Source of the DNA: Caldicellulosiruptor acetigenus
GTDB taxonomy: Bacteria; Bacillota; Thermoanaerobacteria; Caldicellulosiruptorales; Caldicellulosiruptoraceae
Assembly (NCBI RefSeq): GCF_026914305.1
Contig: NZ_CP113866.1
Coordinates: forward strand, 1,739,501 to 1,803,500
Direction of reading: 5' to 3'
Length of the DNA stretch: 64,000 nt
The notes beneath the pieces were generated by a model, which worked only from the letters and a program-made list of their open reading frames with translations, was not told the DNA's origin and did not search any database. Positions 18,970 through 28,192 of the stretch are shown one piece after another; position 1 is the stretch's first letter; each line of letters starts with the position of its first letter. The position numbers and the translations under genes were made by a program.

Positions 18970-21153
18970 TCACTCCATATTCATAAGCATTTCGTCAAAC
19001 TGCTCTTTGGTTATTAAAACCTGTCGCTTGCCTGTAGAATCCATCTTGCTAATTATTCCTCTTTCCTCCATCTGGTCAATTAGCCTTGCCGCTCTTGAAT
19101 AACCAATTCTGAGTTTTCTTTGCAAAAATGAGGTTGAAACATTCTGCGCTTCCACCACAAGCTGAATAGCCTTTATTAAAAGCTCATCAGCCTTATCATC
19201 TTTAACATCTAAAACCTTGCTGTTTATCTCTTCAATCACTTCCTGATTGTACTCAATGTTAAAGTTCTGTTTTAAAAACTCCACAACCTTCTCAACTTCG
19301 CTTTCAGAAACATACGCACCTTGGACTCTCAGAGGTTTTGCCAAACCTATTGGAAGATATAGCATATCGCCTCTTCCCAAAAGTTTTTCAGCTCCCGCCT
19401 GGTCTAAAATTGTGCGTGAGTCAACCTGGGATGACACTGCAAAGGCTATTCGCGACGGAATATTTGCCTTTATAAGACCAGTGATGACATCTACAGAAGG
19501 TCTCTGGGTCGCAACAACAAGATGCATACCCGCTGCTCGTGCCATCTGTGCAAGCCTGCATATACTGTCTTCAACCTCGGCAGGTGATACCATCATAAGG
19601 TCGGCAAGCTCATCTATAATGATAACAATATATGGAAGTTTTTCTTGTCCATTTTCCTCACACCACTTGTTATAACCCACAATGTCTCTTACACCCGCTG
19701 CAGCAAAGAGCTTGTACCTGTTTGTCATCTCTTGAACTGCCCAGGCAAGTGCGTTTGCAGCCTTTTTAGCGTCTGTTACAACCGGTATTAAAAGGTGAGG
19801 TATGCCATTGTACAGACTTAGCTCAACAACCTTTGGGTCAATCAAAATCAGTTTTACCTCATCAGGTACGCACCTGTAAAGAATGCTTATTATAAGCGAA
19901 TTTATACACACACTCTTACCCGACCCTGTTGCACCTGCAATCAAAAGGTGAGGCATTTTTGTTATATCTGCTATTACAGGACTTCCTGCAACGTCTTTAC
20001 CTATGGCAAATGGTATCTTGTACTGCAGCGTGTAAAAATCTGGACTTTCAATCAGCTCTCTTATATAAACAGGTTTTGGTTCTCTATTTGGAATTTCTAT
20101 TCCTATTGCAGACTTATTTGGAATTGGCGCCTCAATTCTGACAGATGGTGCTGCCAGTGCAAGCGCAATGTCATCAGAAAGATTGACAATTCTGCTGACC
20201 TTTACACCCTGGCCCGGCTGCAGCTCATATCTTGTAATTGTGGGTCCAACACTTACTTCCGTCACCTGAGCTTCAATGCCAAAGTTTTTTAAAGTCTCTT
20301 CCAGCTTTCTTATGTTTTCGTTTATATCTTTTCTTGAAACCTGCAAGTTATCATTTGGTTTTTTAAGATAATCAATGGGAGGATACAAATATTGACTGCT
20401 TGATTGTAATGTTTGCTTTTTGGCTGCAACCTTATTACTTTCCTTAGATTTTTTGGGTATATTTACAATGACCTCTTCACTTTTTTTTTCTTCTTCTATA
20501 TCAGCATCAAGATTGAAGTTGTAAAACCCATTGCTTTTTATCTTTATATCCTCTTCAGTCCCTTCTACCCTTTTTTCATTTTGCTGGGTATTTTTAAGCT
20601 TTCTCTGTTTCAAAAAATCCCTTATAGAAAAGCTGAAAACAATCATGCTCATGATTATAAGCGTGGAAAAACAAATAATGAGCGTGCCTGTAAAACCAAA
20701 TAACGATACAAAAGGGTATGTAATGGCAGAACCAAAAACACCAAATCCCTTGAAGTTCAAACCATCAAAGTATGCATCTTTTAAAACCTTTATAAATGAA
20801 CCAAAAGTTTTTTTGTTTGCCTGTATAAAGGTGGTGAAAATCATGAATATAAGAAGTATATAGGTAAATACTATTACATCCCTTTTGTCAAACACCCTTG
20901 GTCTTCTTAAAATTGAATCAAGTGATACATAGAGCATGAAAGCAAGGATTAAAAAAACACCAACTCCAAAACATCCCAGCAAGGTTTTCTTGACAAAATC
21001 GCCAACTATTCCTACTTTATTCGTTGAAACTGAAAAAACAAGAAATAGAAAGACAAAAAATAAAAAAGTCCCGTACACCTCGGCATTTAACCTGTCAAAA
21101 ACCTCTTTTTTTATTTTATATCTCTTCTTTTTCGAAACTGCCTTTGCTCTCAT
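18970..21153 (-). CDS. DNA translocase FtsK/SpoIIIE
   Basis: Septum-located DNA pump moving chromosomes into daughter cell or forespore. The 727-aa product has four N-terminal membrane helices, a linker, a motor domain with Walker A GATGSGKSVCIN and Walker B-like IIIDELADLMM, and a C-terminal gamma winged helix (TSFLQRKLRIGYSRAARLIDQ). The ATG at 21151-21153 has GTGAAGGG upstream. A longer reading would begin inside the dpaB terminator and is rejected. In a spoIIIA genome it may act as SpoIIIE. Confidence 0.94.
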   Translation of the reverse strand: MRAKAVSKKKRYKIKKEVFDRLNAEVYGTFLFFVFLFLVFSVSTNKVGIVGDFVKKTLLGCFGVGVFLILAFMLYVSLDSILRRPRVFDKRDVIVFTYILLIFMIFTTFIQANKKTFGSFIKVLKDAYFDGLNFKGFGVFGSAITYPFVSLFGFTGTLIICFSTLIIMSMIVFSFSIRDFLKQRKLKNTQQNEKRVEGTEEDIKIKSNGFYNFNLDADIEEEKKSEEVIVNIPKKSKESNKVAAKKQTLQSSSQYLYPPIDYLKKPNDNLQVSRKDINENIRKLEETLKNFGIEAQVTEVSVGPTITRYELQPGQGVKVSRIVNLSDDIALALAAPSVRIEAPIPNKSAIGIEIPNREPKPVYIRELIESPDFYTLQYKIPFAIGKDVAGSPVIADITKMPHLLIAGATGSGKSVCINSLIISILYRCVPDEVKLILIDPKVVELSLYNGIPHLLIPVVTDAKKAANALAWAVQEMTNRYKLFAAAGVRDIVGYNKWCEENGQEKLPYIVIIIDELADLMMVSPAEVEDSICRLAQMARAAGMHLVVATQRPSVDVITGLIKANIPSRIAFAVSSQVDSRTILDQAGAEKLLGRGDMLYLPIGLAKPLRVQGAYVSESEVEKVVEFLKQNFNIEYNQEVIEEINSKVLDVKDDKADELLIKAIQLVVEAQNVSTSFLQRKLRIGYSRAARLIDQMEERGIISKMDSTGKRQVLITKEQFDEMLMNME

Positions 21154-21208
21154 AAATCCCTTCACTTCTTCTGTGCTTATTTTTCTAAGAATATTATAGC
21201 CTTTTTCC

Positions 21209-21249
21209 AAAAAAATAAAACCCCCAAAAATATTCTTTTGCAGGGGGCT
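21209..21249 (-). terminator. Terminator after dpaB
   Basis: GCCCCC pairs with GGGGG around a 17-nt loop (21221-21225 with 21243-21247) and is followed by TTTTATTTTTTT on the minus strand, just after the dpaB stop. Confidence 0.85.
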
Positions 21250-21252
21250 CAA

Positions 21253-21849
21253 TCATTTTTTTGCACCAGGACAGAGCAAAAGCGGCTGAATTTGCCTGCC
21301 AGAAAGTGCTTCAATTATTGTGGGAATGAGAAGAGTGTATTCTGCAACAAGTGAATTTGGTTTTGCTAAAGGGTCATCCTGCCTAAATGGGACAAAGTAG
21401 ATATTTTTTGTGTTAAGAAGTGTAGCAAGATTTTTACAATTAAGGCCAAGTGCATCGTTTGTAGATATTGCGATAACCACCGGTCTTTGATTTCTAAGAT
21501 GGGCTTTTGCGCACATAACAGGAGTTTCATCAACAATTCCATTTGCAAGCTTGGCAATAAAGTTCCCTGTTGCAGGTGCAACAATAAGTACATCAAACAG
21601 TTTTTTAGGACCGACAGGTTCTGCCTCCACAATATTTGTTATTGGCGTATTTCCACAAATAGAAACTATTCTCTTCACAACTTCGTCCGCTTTTCCATAG
21701 CGTGTATCGGTTGTCTGTACTTTTTCACTGAATATTGGTGTTATGATTGCACCTTGTTTTTTGAGTTCTTCAATCACAGGTATTATTTGATCAAATGTAC
21801 AGAACGACCCTGTAATAGCAAACCCTATTTTTAGATTATTCAAGCTCAC
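21253..21849 (-). CDS. spoVFB: Dipicolinate synthase subunit B
   Basis: Flavoprotein-like subunit of dipicolinate synthase, which turns the lysine-pathway intermediate into dipicolinic acid for spore cores. The 198-aa product has the flavoprotein fold signatures GFAITGSFCTFDQ, VAPATGNFIAKLANGI and the late LGLNCKNLATLL. A GTG start (21847-21849) has GGGGTG upstream. It lies 4 bases after spoVFA. Confidence 0.94.
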   Translation of the reverse strand: MSLNNLKIGFAITGSFCTFDQIIPVIEELKKQGAIITPIFSEKVQTTDTRYGKADEVVKRIVSICGNTPITNIVEAEPVGPKKLFDVLIVAPATGNFIAKLANGIVDETPVMCAKAHLRNQRPVVIAISTNDALGLNCKNLATLLNTKNIYFVPFRQDDPLAKPNSLVAEYTLLIPTIIEALSGRQIQPLLLCPGAKK

Positions 21850-21853
21850 TCTA

Positions 21854-22732
21854 TCACCCCCAGATTTCTTCCAGCAAACTCAACAGCACTTCAGATATAT
21901 ATTTGGCAGCTGTAACAGGCGCCACCTTGCCAGGAAGAGAAAGCGCATGAACAACTTCAATCCCCTTTTTTCTTGCATATTCAAAATCCACTCCGCCCGG
22001 TTTTGAGGCAAGGTCAATTACAAGAGTATCATCTCTTATCCTATCTATCACTTCTTTTGTCACAACCATGGCAGGAATGGTGTTGACAATTAAATCCATT
22101 TTATTTACATACTCTGCTATATCACACAGGCGGACTGGCAGAAAACCTAATGCTTTGCACCATGTCAAATCTGAACTTTTTCTTGAAGCCACATATATAT
22201 TTGCTTCAAATCCTTTCAAGACTTTTGCAAGGACTTTGCCTATTCTTCCATATCCAAGTATTAAGATGTTTGAAGAGTGAAGGGTAATTGGCATCTTCTC
22301 AATTGCAATCATCAAACACCCTTCAACAGTAGGAATTGCGTTCAGTATCGCAAGCTCTTCTTTTTCATAAAGGTCAAAAAATTTCACATTTTTCTCCCTG
22401 CAAAGACTTTTTATATCTTCAGGAATTACACTTGCAACGAGGACAATCTCTTTGCCAGATAACCTTTCTATTAAACTTTGTATCTCTACTGACTGTTGTG
22501 AAAGAGGTGCAAATATATACTTTCCATCCTGTGTGAAGGGAATTGGCCCTATTAATACCTTTGATTTTTCAATAATTTCATCTAAACTTTTTGCAAAGTT
22601 TATATTTGGACTATTAAACGCTTTGCTTTTATCTGTTGCCCAGAGCAAAACATCAAATCCTTTATCAGCTAAGCTTTTCGCCAAAATCAAATTCCTCTGG
22701 TCACCACCAATAACACCTATATGTTTTTCCAT
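21854..22732 (-). CDS. spoVFA: Dipicolinate synthase subunit A
   Basis: NAD(P)-binding subunit of dipicolinate synthase, expressed in the mother cell in known spore formers. The 292-aa product has an N-terminal GVIGGDQRN motif and a second Rossmann motif (ILGYGRIGKVLAKVL), followed by DLASKPGGVDFEYA. Tandem ATGs (22730-22735) follow GAGGGG; I use the second. A SigK-like promoter lies 40-70 bases upstream. Confidence 0.93.
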   Translation of the reverse strand: MEKHIGVIGGDQRNLILAKSLADKGFDVLLWATDKSKAFNSPNINFAKSLDEIIEKSKVLIGPIPFTQDGKYIFAPLSQQSVEIQSLIERLSGKEIVLVASVIPEDIKSLCREKNVKFFDLYEKEELAILNAIPTVEGCLMIAIEKMPITLHSSNILILGYGRIGKVLAKVLKGFEANIYVASRKSSDLTWCKALGFLPVRLCDIAEYVNKMDLIVNTIPAMVVTKEVIDRIRDDTLVIDLASKPGGVDFEYARKKGIEVVHALSLPGKVAPVTAAKYISEVLLSLLEEIWG

Positions 22733-22770
22733 CATTACCCCTCTTTTTTGTTCTTGCTGCAAAGCTAATA

Positions 22771-22800
22771 TAGTCTATGTTTTGAGGTTAAAAAAGGTGC
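22771..22800 (-). promoter_or_regulatory. Candidate SigK promoter for spoVFA-spoVFB
   Basis: CATAGACTA (22771-22779) matches the SigK -10 form CATA-N3-TA, and GCACC (22796-22800), carrying the -35 AC, lies 16 bases before it. In Bacillus subtilis the spoVF operon is SigK-dependent, which agrees. No SigA-type pair is seen here. Confidence 0.6.
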
Positions 22801-22805
22801 TTGGA

Positions 22806-22839
22806 CAAAAAAAATAAAAGCTACTTTTGGTAGCTTTTT
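22806..22839 (-). terminator. Terminator after yraN
   Basis: AAAAGCTAC pairs with GTAGCTTTT (22816-22824 with 22830-22838) around a 5-nt loop, followed by a long T run on the minus strand. It ends the rbgA-rnhB-yraN unit. Confidence 0.85.
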
Positions 22840-22857
22840 GCCTCTTTTTTAATATTT

Positions 22858-23217
22858 TTAAAATGCATCTTTGATAAGATTTATTTTAGTTACATTATTT
22901 TTGCCATCTATAAATATCTCCACAACATCAAATCTGTATAAATACTTGTCTTGCGAAAGATGGTATGCAATGAAATACTCAGCAACCCTTTTTATGTGAA
23001 GCTGTTTTTTGAAGTTGACAGATTCTGAAGGCATGCCAAATTTCAAGCTCTTCCTTGTTTTTACCTCAACAAATACAATTGTACTCCCTTCTTTTGCTAT
23101 TATGTCAATTTCGCCAAGCCTGCATCGAAAGTTGGTTCTCAAAATTTCATATCCATGTTTTTTTAGGAAGTCAACTGCTAAATCCTCACCCAATCTTCCT
23201 ACCTGTTTTAAATTCAT
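22858..23217 (-). CDS. YraN family (UPF0102) endonuclease-like protein
   Basis: A 119-aa protein with the restriction-endonuclease-like core LGEIDIIAKEGSTIVFVEVKTRK, which holds the E...D...ExK residues. UPF0102 proteins are near-universal and poorly characterised; Holliday-junction or flap cleavage has been suggested. The ATG overlaps the stop of the upstream gene by 4 bases. Confidence 0.9.
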   Translation of the reverse strand: MNLKQVGRLGEDLAVDFLKKHGYEILRTNFRCRLGEIDIIAKEGSTIVFVEVKTRKSLKFGMPSESVNFKKQLHIKRVAEYFIAYHLSQDKYLYRFDVVEIFIDGKNNVTKINLIKDAF

Positions 23218-23498
23218 CTTTTATTTTCTCCATCCTTGTTAATTTTATCAAGATACCCAATAAAAACTAATATCTGTGCGACAACTTCATACAAATCCTC
23301 TGGAATATACTCCTGAAGCTCCAAGTTAAATAGCTTCTCTGCAATGGTTTGGTCTTCATATACAGGAATGTCTTCATCTTTTGCTTTTTCAATAATCTTT
23401 TCTGCAACATAGCCTTTTCCTTTCGCAATAATTTTTGGTGCTATGTCCTCAAGTTCATACTTTATAGCCACAGCTTTTTTTACCTTTTTCTTATTCAT
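23214..23498 (-). CDS. FlhB C-terminal-domain-like orphan protein (YlqH type)
   Basis: A 94-aa protein matching the soluble C-terminal domain of FlhB/YscU-type export proteins: AVAIKYE then APKIIAKGKGYVAEKIIEKA. The NPTH autocleavage site and membrane part of true FlhB are absent. Bacillus has an equivalent, ylqH, at the same position after rnhB and ylqG. No experimental function is known to me; here it is coupled to yraN. Confidence 0.8.
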   Translation of the reverse strand: MNKKKVKKAVAIKYELEDIAPKIIAKGKGYVAEKIIEKAKDEDIPVYEDQTIAEKLFNLELQEYIPEDLYEVVAQILVFIGYLDKINKDGENKR

Positions 23499-23502
23499 TA
23501 TT

Positions 23503-24915
23503 TCACACCTTCAAATCAAGCCTGCTTAAAGTATTATCAAATATCAAATAGTCAACTGCAAGAGAAGAATTAGAGGTTTGGTCCATTTTGTACTCAATAT
23601 CAAGTTTATACCCATTTTCTTTTAGAAGCTCTAAGAGCTTCTGTTGATTTTCTCTTATCAAATTCAAAGTTGACAGCCTTTCACAAACTATGATTGATTT
23701 GAAACTGCCTTGGGAAACCTTTTTAACATAAATGCCAATTGTCCCAATGTTCTGGGTTGTCAGCTTTAGCATAATGGAATTTGCTTTGAAGTTTGAAACT
23801 CCCTTCTTTTTGTTAACAAAAACTGAAATTTCATATTGGTGATTATTAAGCTCATACTTGAGATTAAAAATATTCATGTAAAAGGTATCAAAATCAAGTG
23901 TGGCCTGCTGGTTTTGATTTGGGTTTATCTTCTCCAGCAGCTGTAACACCTTTTGTTCTGAAAACTCTTTGTGAGAGTCAGCTATCTTGAAAAGCAAAAA
24001 TTCCTCTTTTTTATTCAAGGCAATATCTTGAAGTTTAACCGCTTCTTTGTTTTCAAATTTTTCAAAAATCTCTTTAATCTTCTCCACAAACCTTATAAAT
24101 TCACTTTTTTCTTTTATAAATTCCTCTTTTGACAAAGGCTTTTTAGAAAAAATCAAGCCCAGAAAAGCAAATAAGTCATTTTCATTATCTATTTTAATAT
24201 CAAAATTTCCTATATGGTCATTTAACATACTTTTAAAAAAATCCTTCATGAAATTCTTCTGAGGAACAAAAATTAATCCTTTGCCTTTTTCGAATACCAC
24301 TATGAAACTCTCACTTTTGTAGTCAGAAAATTTCAGCCTTTCCAATATCCCATTTTCATTTTGACTTCCCAAAAAAACCTCTTTTTTAAATTCAAAGGTC
24401 TTATCAGACAATTTCAAAAAGACATTTTCATCCCTTTCAATTTCTAAAGAAGCAACAAACACCTTTTCTTTGTCTGCAAACTCCAAAAATTCAACTGGTA
24501 ATTTTTCTTCGGGGATGGTGAAAATCTCTTCTTTGGCTTTTCCCGTAAGGTCAAACACGCTATTTAACTTCATAGCATCGAGGGTTTTAAATAAAGTCTC
24601 TTCTCGTAGTTTATCTTCAAAGTAAGATATATTATTAAAATTTTCTTGTTTAGAAACAACATCCATTATCTTGAATGTGAGCTTGCCATCTTTCCAAACA
24701 GGATTTGCAAGACGCACCTTGTCACCTGGATTGAAAGAAAATGAGGAGCTATTTTGAGCTAAAATTGTCTTTGAACCTACATTCAGAATAAGCCTATCTC
24801 CTTCAACCCCTATAACCTGAGCATCAAACTCTTTTGTTGAGGAGTCAAAAAGGTTCAGTATCTCCTTGATATTATTTTGTTTGAAGAAAGTTACAAGATT
24901 ATTTACCTGATTCAT
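23503..24915 (-). CDS. Flagellar hook-length control (FliK)-like protein of unknown function (YlqG position)
   Basis: A 470-aa charged protein. Its N-terminus has a small beta-rich domain (FDAQVIGVEGDRLILNVGSKTILAQ). The C-terminus (about 360-440) resembles the FliK C-terminal substrate-switch domain (SIMLKLTTQNIGTIGIYVKK). Paired with the FlhB-C-like protein next to it, it mirrors the FliK-FlhB partnership, yet no flagellar genes are nearby. The ATG at 24913-24915 (MNQVNN) has AAGG upstream. Confidence 0.6.
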   Translation of the reverse strand: MNQVNNLVTFFKQNNIKEILNLFDSSTKEFDAQVIGVEGDRLILNVGSKTILAQNSSSFSFNPGDKVRLANPVWKDGKLTFKIMDVVSKQENFNNISYFEDKLREETLFKTLDAMKLNSVFDLTGKAKEEIFTIPEEKLPVEFLEFADKEKVFVASLEIERDENVFLKLSDKTFEFKKEVFLGSQNENGILERLKFSDYKSESFIVVFEKGKGLIFVPQKNFMKDFFKSMLNDHIGNFDIKIDNENDLFAFLGLIFSKKPLSKEEFIKEKSEFIRFVEKIKEIFEKFENKEAVKLQDIALNKKEEFLLFKIADSHKEFSEQKVLQLLEKINPNQNQQATLDFDTFYMNIFNLKYELNNHQYEISVFVNKKKGVSNFKANSIMLKLTTQNIGTIGIYVKKVSQGSFKSIIVCERLSTLNLIRENQQKLLELLKENGYKLDIEYKMDQTSNSSLAVDYLIFDNTLSRLDLKV

Positions 24916-24925
24916 ATTTTTCACC

Positions 24926-25546
24926 TTACAGAGATAGGATATTTTTTAAAAACGAAATCCTGTGAATCTCGCACGGACCATATTTCTGCAAAATCTCTAT
25001 GTGCTCTTTTGTACCATACCCTTTGTGTTTTTCAAATTTATAAACCGGGTACTTTGAAGAAATCTCTACTATATATCTATCCCTTGAAACCTTTGCTAAG
25101 ATTGACGCACAGGCAATTGAGTAGGATTTTCTATCACCTTTTATAATAGCCATTTGATTAAAGCTCAGGTTCGGAATTTCATAGCCATCAACCAGTACTA
25201 TGTCAGGCTCAATTTTTAAGTTTTCAATAGCATTTTTCATGGCCAAAAAAGTTGCATTGTTTATGTTTATCTCATCTATGATTTTGCTATCCACCATAGC
25301 AACAGAATAGGCTATGCTCTCTTTTATTATCTCTTCAAAAAGCTTTTCTCTCTTTTTAGGAGTCAGCTTCTTTGAGTCTCTCACACCTTCAATTATTCTT
25401 TTTCTGTCCATTACAACTGCTGCGGCAAAAACAGGTCCTGCCAAAGGACCTCTCCCTGCCTCATCAACTCCGCAAATAAATCTGTAACCTTCATTTAAAA
25501 GCTTTTCTTCTATTTCAAAATAGTTTTCATCTTCCGACAACCTCAT
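24926..25546 (-). CDS. rnhB: Ribonuclease HII
   Basis: Removes ribonucleotides and RNA of RNA-DNA hybrids. The 206-aa product has the family motifs CGVDEAGRGPLAGPV, the DSKKLTPKKRE box, and KGDRKSYSIACASILAKVSRDR. Catalytic acidic residues are present. The start lies within the 3' end of rbgA; ATG 25544-25546 or the TTG one codon earlier are both possible. Confidence 0.95.
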   Translation of the reverse strand: MRLSEDENYFEIEEKLLNEGYRFICGVDEAGRGPLAGPVFAAAVVMDRKRIIEGVRDSKKLTPKKREKLFEEIIKESIAYSVAMVDSKIIDEININNATFLAMKNAIENLKIEPDIVLVDGYEIPNLSFNQMAIIKGDRKSYSIACASILAKVSRDRYIVEISSKYPVYKFEKHKGYGTKEHIEILQKYGPCEIHRISFLKNILSL

Positions 25547-26375
25547 CAAGTGTTATCCTCCCAATCTTTCCTTTTCTCAAATCGTCCAAAAATATTGTTG
25601 CTGCTTTAAGAGTATCAATCCTGCCCTCTTTAAGTACACATCCTCTTTTCTTACCAATTTCTATTAAGTACTCTTCCTCCGAAAGGGTGGAAAAATCGAT
25701 CGAATACTTTTGGTTAAGCAGCTGGCAATATCTTTTCTTTATCATCTCAATTGTTTTCTTTGCAACAAGTTCTTTGTCAAACAGCTCCTCTTTAATACTG
25801 CCTATCGCACAAAGCTTTATAGCAACAGTATCATCTTCAAGCTTTGGCACAAGTATTCCTGGTGTGTCAAGCATCTCAAAATAGTCGTTGATTTTTATCC
25901 ACTGCTTTGCTCTTGTCACACCAGGCTTGTCACCTGTTTTTGCCTTGGCTGAGTTTGTTATCTTGTTTATAAGCGTCGACTTTCCGACATTTGGTATGCC
26001 AAGCACACCAAATCTTATAATCTTCTTTCTTCCTTTTTGTTTTGCCTCTTCAATCTTGTCTTTTAATAAATTTTCGGCTATTTTCAATATATTCTTTACG
26101 TTTGTACCTTTCAAAGAATCAATGCACACAGCAACCTGGTTATTTTCCTGAAAATATTTTACAAATTCCTCGTTCTTTTTTTCATCGGCTAAATCTGATT
26201 TGTTCAGAACATAGATTTTGGGTTTATCTTTTATCAAGCTTTCTAACTGTTCGTTTCTGGAACTCAAAGGTGCTCTTGCATCAAGCAAAATTAGGTACAA
26301 ATCAATATACTTGTTCAGTTCTAAAATTTCTCTTTTTGCCTTTTGCATATGGCCAGGATACCACTGAACAATCAA
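25527..26375 (-). CDS. rbgA: Ribosome biogenesis GTPase RbgA (YlqF)
   Basis: GTPase for late 50S subunit assembly. The 282-aa product shows circular permutation: the G4 motif NKSD (about 58-61) precedes G1 GIPNVGKSTLIN and G3 DTPG. The N-terminal QWYPGHMQKAKRE is typical. A TTG start (26373-26375) has GGAGG 9 bases upstream. It is cut off from rplS by a terminator; read-through or a local promoter must serve it. Confidence 0.95.
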   Translation of the reverse strand: MIVQWYPGHMQKAKREILELNKYIDLYLILLDARAPLSSRNEQLESLIKDKPKIYVLNKSDLADEKKNEEFVKYFQENNQVAVCIDSLKGTNVKNILKIAENLLKDKIEEAKQKGRKKIIRFGVLGIPNVGKSTLINKITNSAKAKTGDKPGVTRAKQWIKINDYFEMLDTPGILVPKLEDDTVAIKLCAIGSIKEELFDKELVAKKTIEMIKKRYCQLLNQKYSIDFSTLSEEEYLIEIGKKRGCVLKEGRIDTLKAATIFLDDLRKGKIGRITLDEVVGR

Positions 26376-26404
26376 AGCAAAAATCCTCCTCTTTTTGTTG
26401 TAAA

Positions 26405-26446
26405 TATAAAAAAGAGACTAAGCTTTTTTAAGCATTAGTCTCTTCG
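26405..26446 (-). terminator. Terminator at the end of rplS
   Basis: AAGAGACTAA and its complement (about 26412-26423 with 26432-26444) form a stem followed by TTTTTTAT on the minus strand. The rplS stop codon lies inside the hairpin. Confidence 0.8.
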
Positions 26447-26820
26447 GTATTATTGTCATTTTCTTTATTGTTTGGCTGCTGAACAAGCTCTTTAATCTTT
26501 GCAGCCTTGCCTATCTTTTCACGGATGTAATAGAGTTTTGCTCTTCTTACTTTACCTCTTCTTATAACTTCAATCTTCTCAAGCCTTGGTGAGTGAAGAG
26601 GGAATACTCTTTCAACACCAACACCATACGAAATTCGTCTGACTGTGAAAGTTTCCGAAAGCCCTTTTCCTCTTCTTTTTATGACAAGCCCTTCGAAAGC
26701 TTGCACCCTTTCTCTTCCACCTTCAATAACCTTAAAGTAAACTCTTACTGTGTCGCCAGGCTTAAAATCAGGAATATCTTTTCTTAGCATTTCGCTTTCA
26801 ATCTCTCTGATTATATCCAT
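26428..26820 (-). CDS. rplS: 50S ribosomal protein L19
   Basis: Ribosomal protein at the 30S-50S interface. The 130-aa product has the L19 core ([51 protein letters not shown]), with an acidic, Asn/Glu-rich C-terminal tail. A strong AGGAGGG site precedes the ATG. The leader between trmD and this gene folds (see 26840-26890). Confidence 0.97.
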   Translation of the reverse strand: MDIIREIESEMLRKDIPDFKPGDTVRVYFKVIEGGRERVQAFEGLVIKRRGKGLSETFTVRRISYGVGVERVFPLHSPRLEKIEVIRRGKVRRAKLYYIREKIGKAAKIKELVQQPNNKENDNNTEETNA

Positions 26821-26839
26821 CTACCACTTTCCCTCCTTC

Positions 26840-26890
26840 CAGCAATAAGGATGTTCTTGCAAACCGTGTTTGCAGAGGACCATGTACTTT
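26840..26890 (-). promoter_or_regulatory. Candidate L19 leader RNA
   Basis: The 107-base gap before rplS contains TGCAAAC-ACG-GTTTGCA (26858-26874), a perfect 7-bp stem with a 3-nt loop, flanked by GTCC and GAACATCC segments. Firmicutes L19 leaders bind L19 and repress rplS. The similarity is judged by eye and position only; a covariance model search for the L19_leader family would settle it. Confidence 0.45.
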
Positions 26891-26927
26891 ATTTACAAGA
26901 AAAAAGCCCAAAAATGAACATGTGTAA

Positions 26928-27665
26928 TTATAACACAATTTTTTGCGTCTCACAATATTTAATTAAAAATTCTCTGTCTTCGTCGGTAAGCTCAAAGTTT
27001 TCAAGCAAATCAGGCCTGTTTTTTATTGTTTTCAGTAAGCTCTGATACCTTCTCCACTTTCTTATCTTCTCATGGTCTCCACACAAAAGTACTTCAGGAA
27101 TTTTTTTGCCCCTGAATTCAGACGGTCTTGTATACTGCGGATATTCCAAAAGTCCTGTTGAAAAACTCTCTTCTTGAGCTGACTTTTCTTCAATGACACC
27201 CTTTAAAAGCCGCGAAACTGAGTCAATCACCACAAGTGCAGCATACTCTCCTCCAGTTAAAACATAGTCTCCTATAGAAATCTCGTCTGTCACAATCATG
27301 TCAATTACTCTCTGGTCAATTCCTTCATAGTGCCCACATATAATTATAATCTCTTCTTCTTTTGACAGCTGCTCTGCATACCGCTGAGTGTATGTTTTAC
27401 CTTGAGGTGTAAGATAAATAACTCTGTGAGGTTTGGCTGGTTTTATACTCTCATATGCATCAATTATCGGCTGGGCAGTCATTACCATCCCGCAGCCGCC
27501 GCCATATGGATAATCATCAGCTCTTTTATGCTTATCAACTGTAAAATCTCTTATATTAATTGCTTCTACCTTTATTAAACCTTTTTCTTGAGCTCTTTTT
27601 AATATACTGTAGTTTGTTGCAGATAAAATAACTTCTGGAAATAAAGTTAGAACTTTGAATACCAT
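26928..27665 (-). CDS. trmD: tRNA (guanine-N1)-methyltransferase TrmD
   Basis: Methylates G37 of tRNAs next to the anticodon. The 245-aa product has the knotted-fold motifs YPYGGGCGMVMTAQP, ICGHYEGIDQRVID and ISIGDYVLTGGE. The ATG at 27663-27665 overlaps the end of rimM; a TTG two codons earlier has slightly better spacing to GAAGGG. Confidence 0.96.
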   Translation of the reverse strand: MVFKVLTLFPEVILSATNYSILKRAQEKGLIKVEAINIRDFTVDKHKRADDYPYGGGCGMVMTAQPIIDAYESIKPAKPHRVIYLTPQGKTYTQRYAEQLSKEEEIIIICGHYEGIDQRVIDMIVTDEISIGDYVLTGGEYAALVVIDSVSRLLKGVIEEKSAQEESFSTGLLEYPQYTRPSEFRGKKIPEVLLCGDHEKIRKWRRYQSLLKTIKNRPDLLENFELTDEDREFLIKYCETQKIVL

Positions 27666-27667
27666 TT

Positions 27668-28177
27668 TCAATCTAACAACCCTTCAACAACCTTTATTTT
27701 CATATATCCCTCTTCAATATTGACCTCTTTTACAATGTCTTTCAAAGCAGGAATCAATATATCTTTCTTTCCTATATAACTATCACAAATGTACACATCG
27801 TTGCTGCCCGTTTTTAAAACATCCTTTATTCTACCCAGTTTTCTACCATCTAAATCATACACCTCAAGCCCAATGATATCGCATATAAAATAAGTGTCTT
27901 CTGGCAGTTTTTTGGCTCTTTCTCTTTCTATCACTATATACCTGTTTTTCAGCTTTTGTGCTTCATCTATGCTGGAAATTTCTTTGAACTTGATTATCAC
28001 AATATTATCTTTTACTCTATATCTTTCAATTGTGAGCTTTGTTGAAAGGTTGTCTTCCAAAAGAACATATTCAAGCTCAGAAAACCTGTCAACCTCATCT
28101 GTAAGAGGTATTACCTTAACTTCACCTTTTAGTCCAAAAGTATTTACAATCTTGCCAACCTGGAGGTACTTATGCAT
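27668..28177 (-). CDS. rimM: 16S rRNA processing protein RimM
   Basis: Assists 30S head assembly by binding S19. The 169-aa product has the N-terminal RimM domain ([23 protein letters not shown]) and a C-terminal PRC-barrel ([28 protein letters not shown]). It starts right after a strong hairpin that follows khpA, with GGAGG upstream of the ATG. Confidence 0.95.
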   Translation of the reverse strand: MHKYLQVGKIVNTFGLKGEVKVIPLTDEVDRFSELEYVLLEDNLSTKLTIERYRVKDNIVIIKFKEISSIDEAQKLKNRYIVIERERAKKLPEDTYFICDIIGLEVYDLDGRKLGRIKDVLKTGSNDVYICDSYIGKKDILIPALKDIVKEVNIEEGYMKIKVVEGLLD

Positions 28178-28192
28178 ATTCTACCTCCTTTT

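Noticed and set aside
21154-21252. Longer FtsK N-terminus
   Set aside because: The extension runs through the dpaB terminator and has no ribosome binding site; the ATG at 21151-21153 does.
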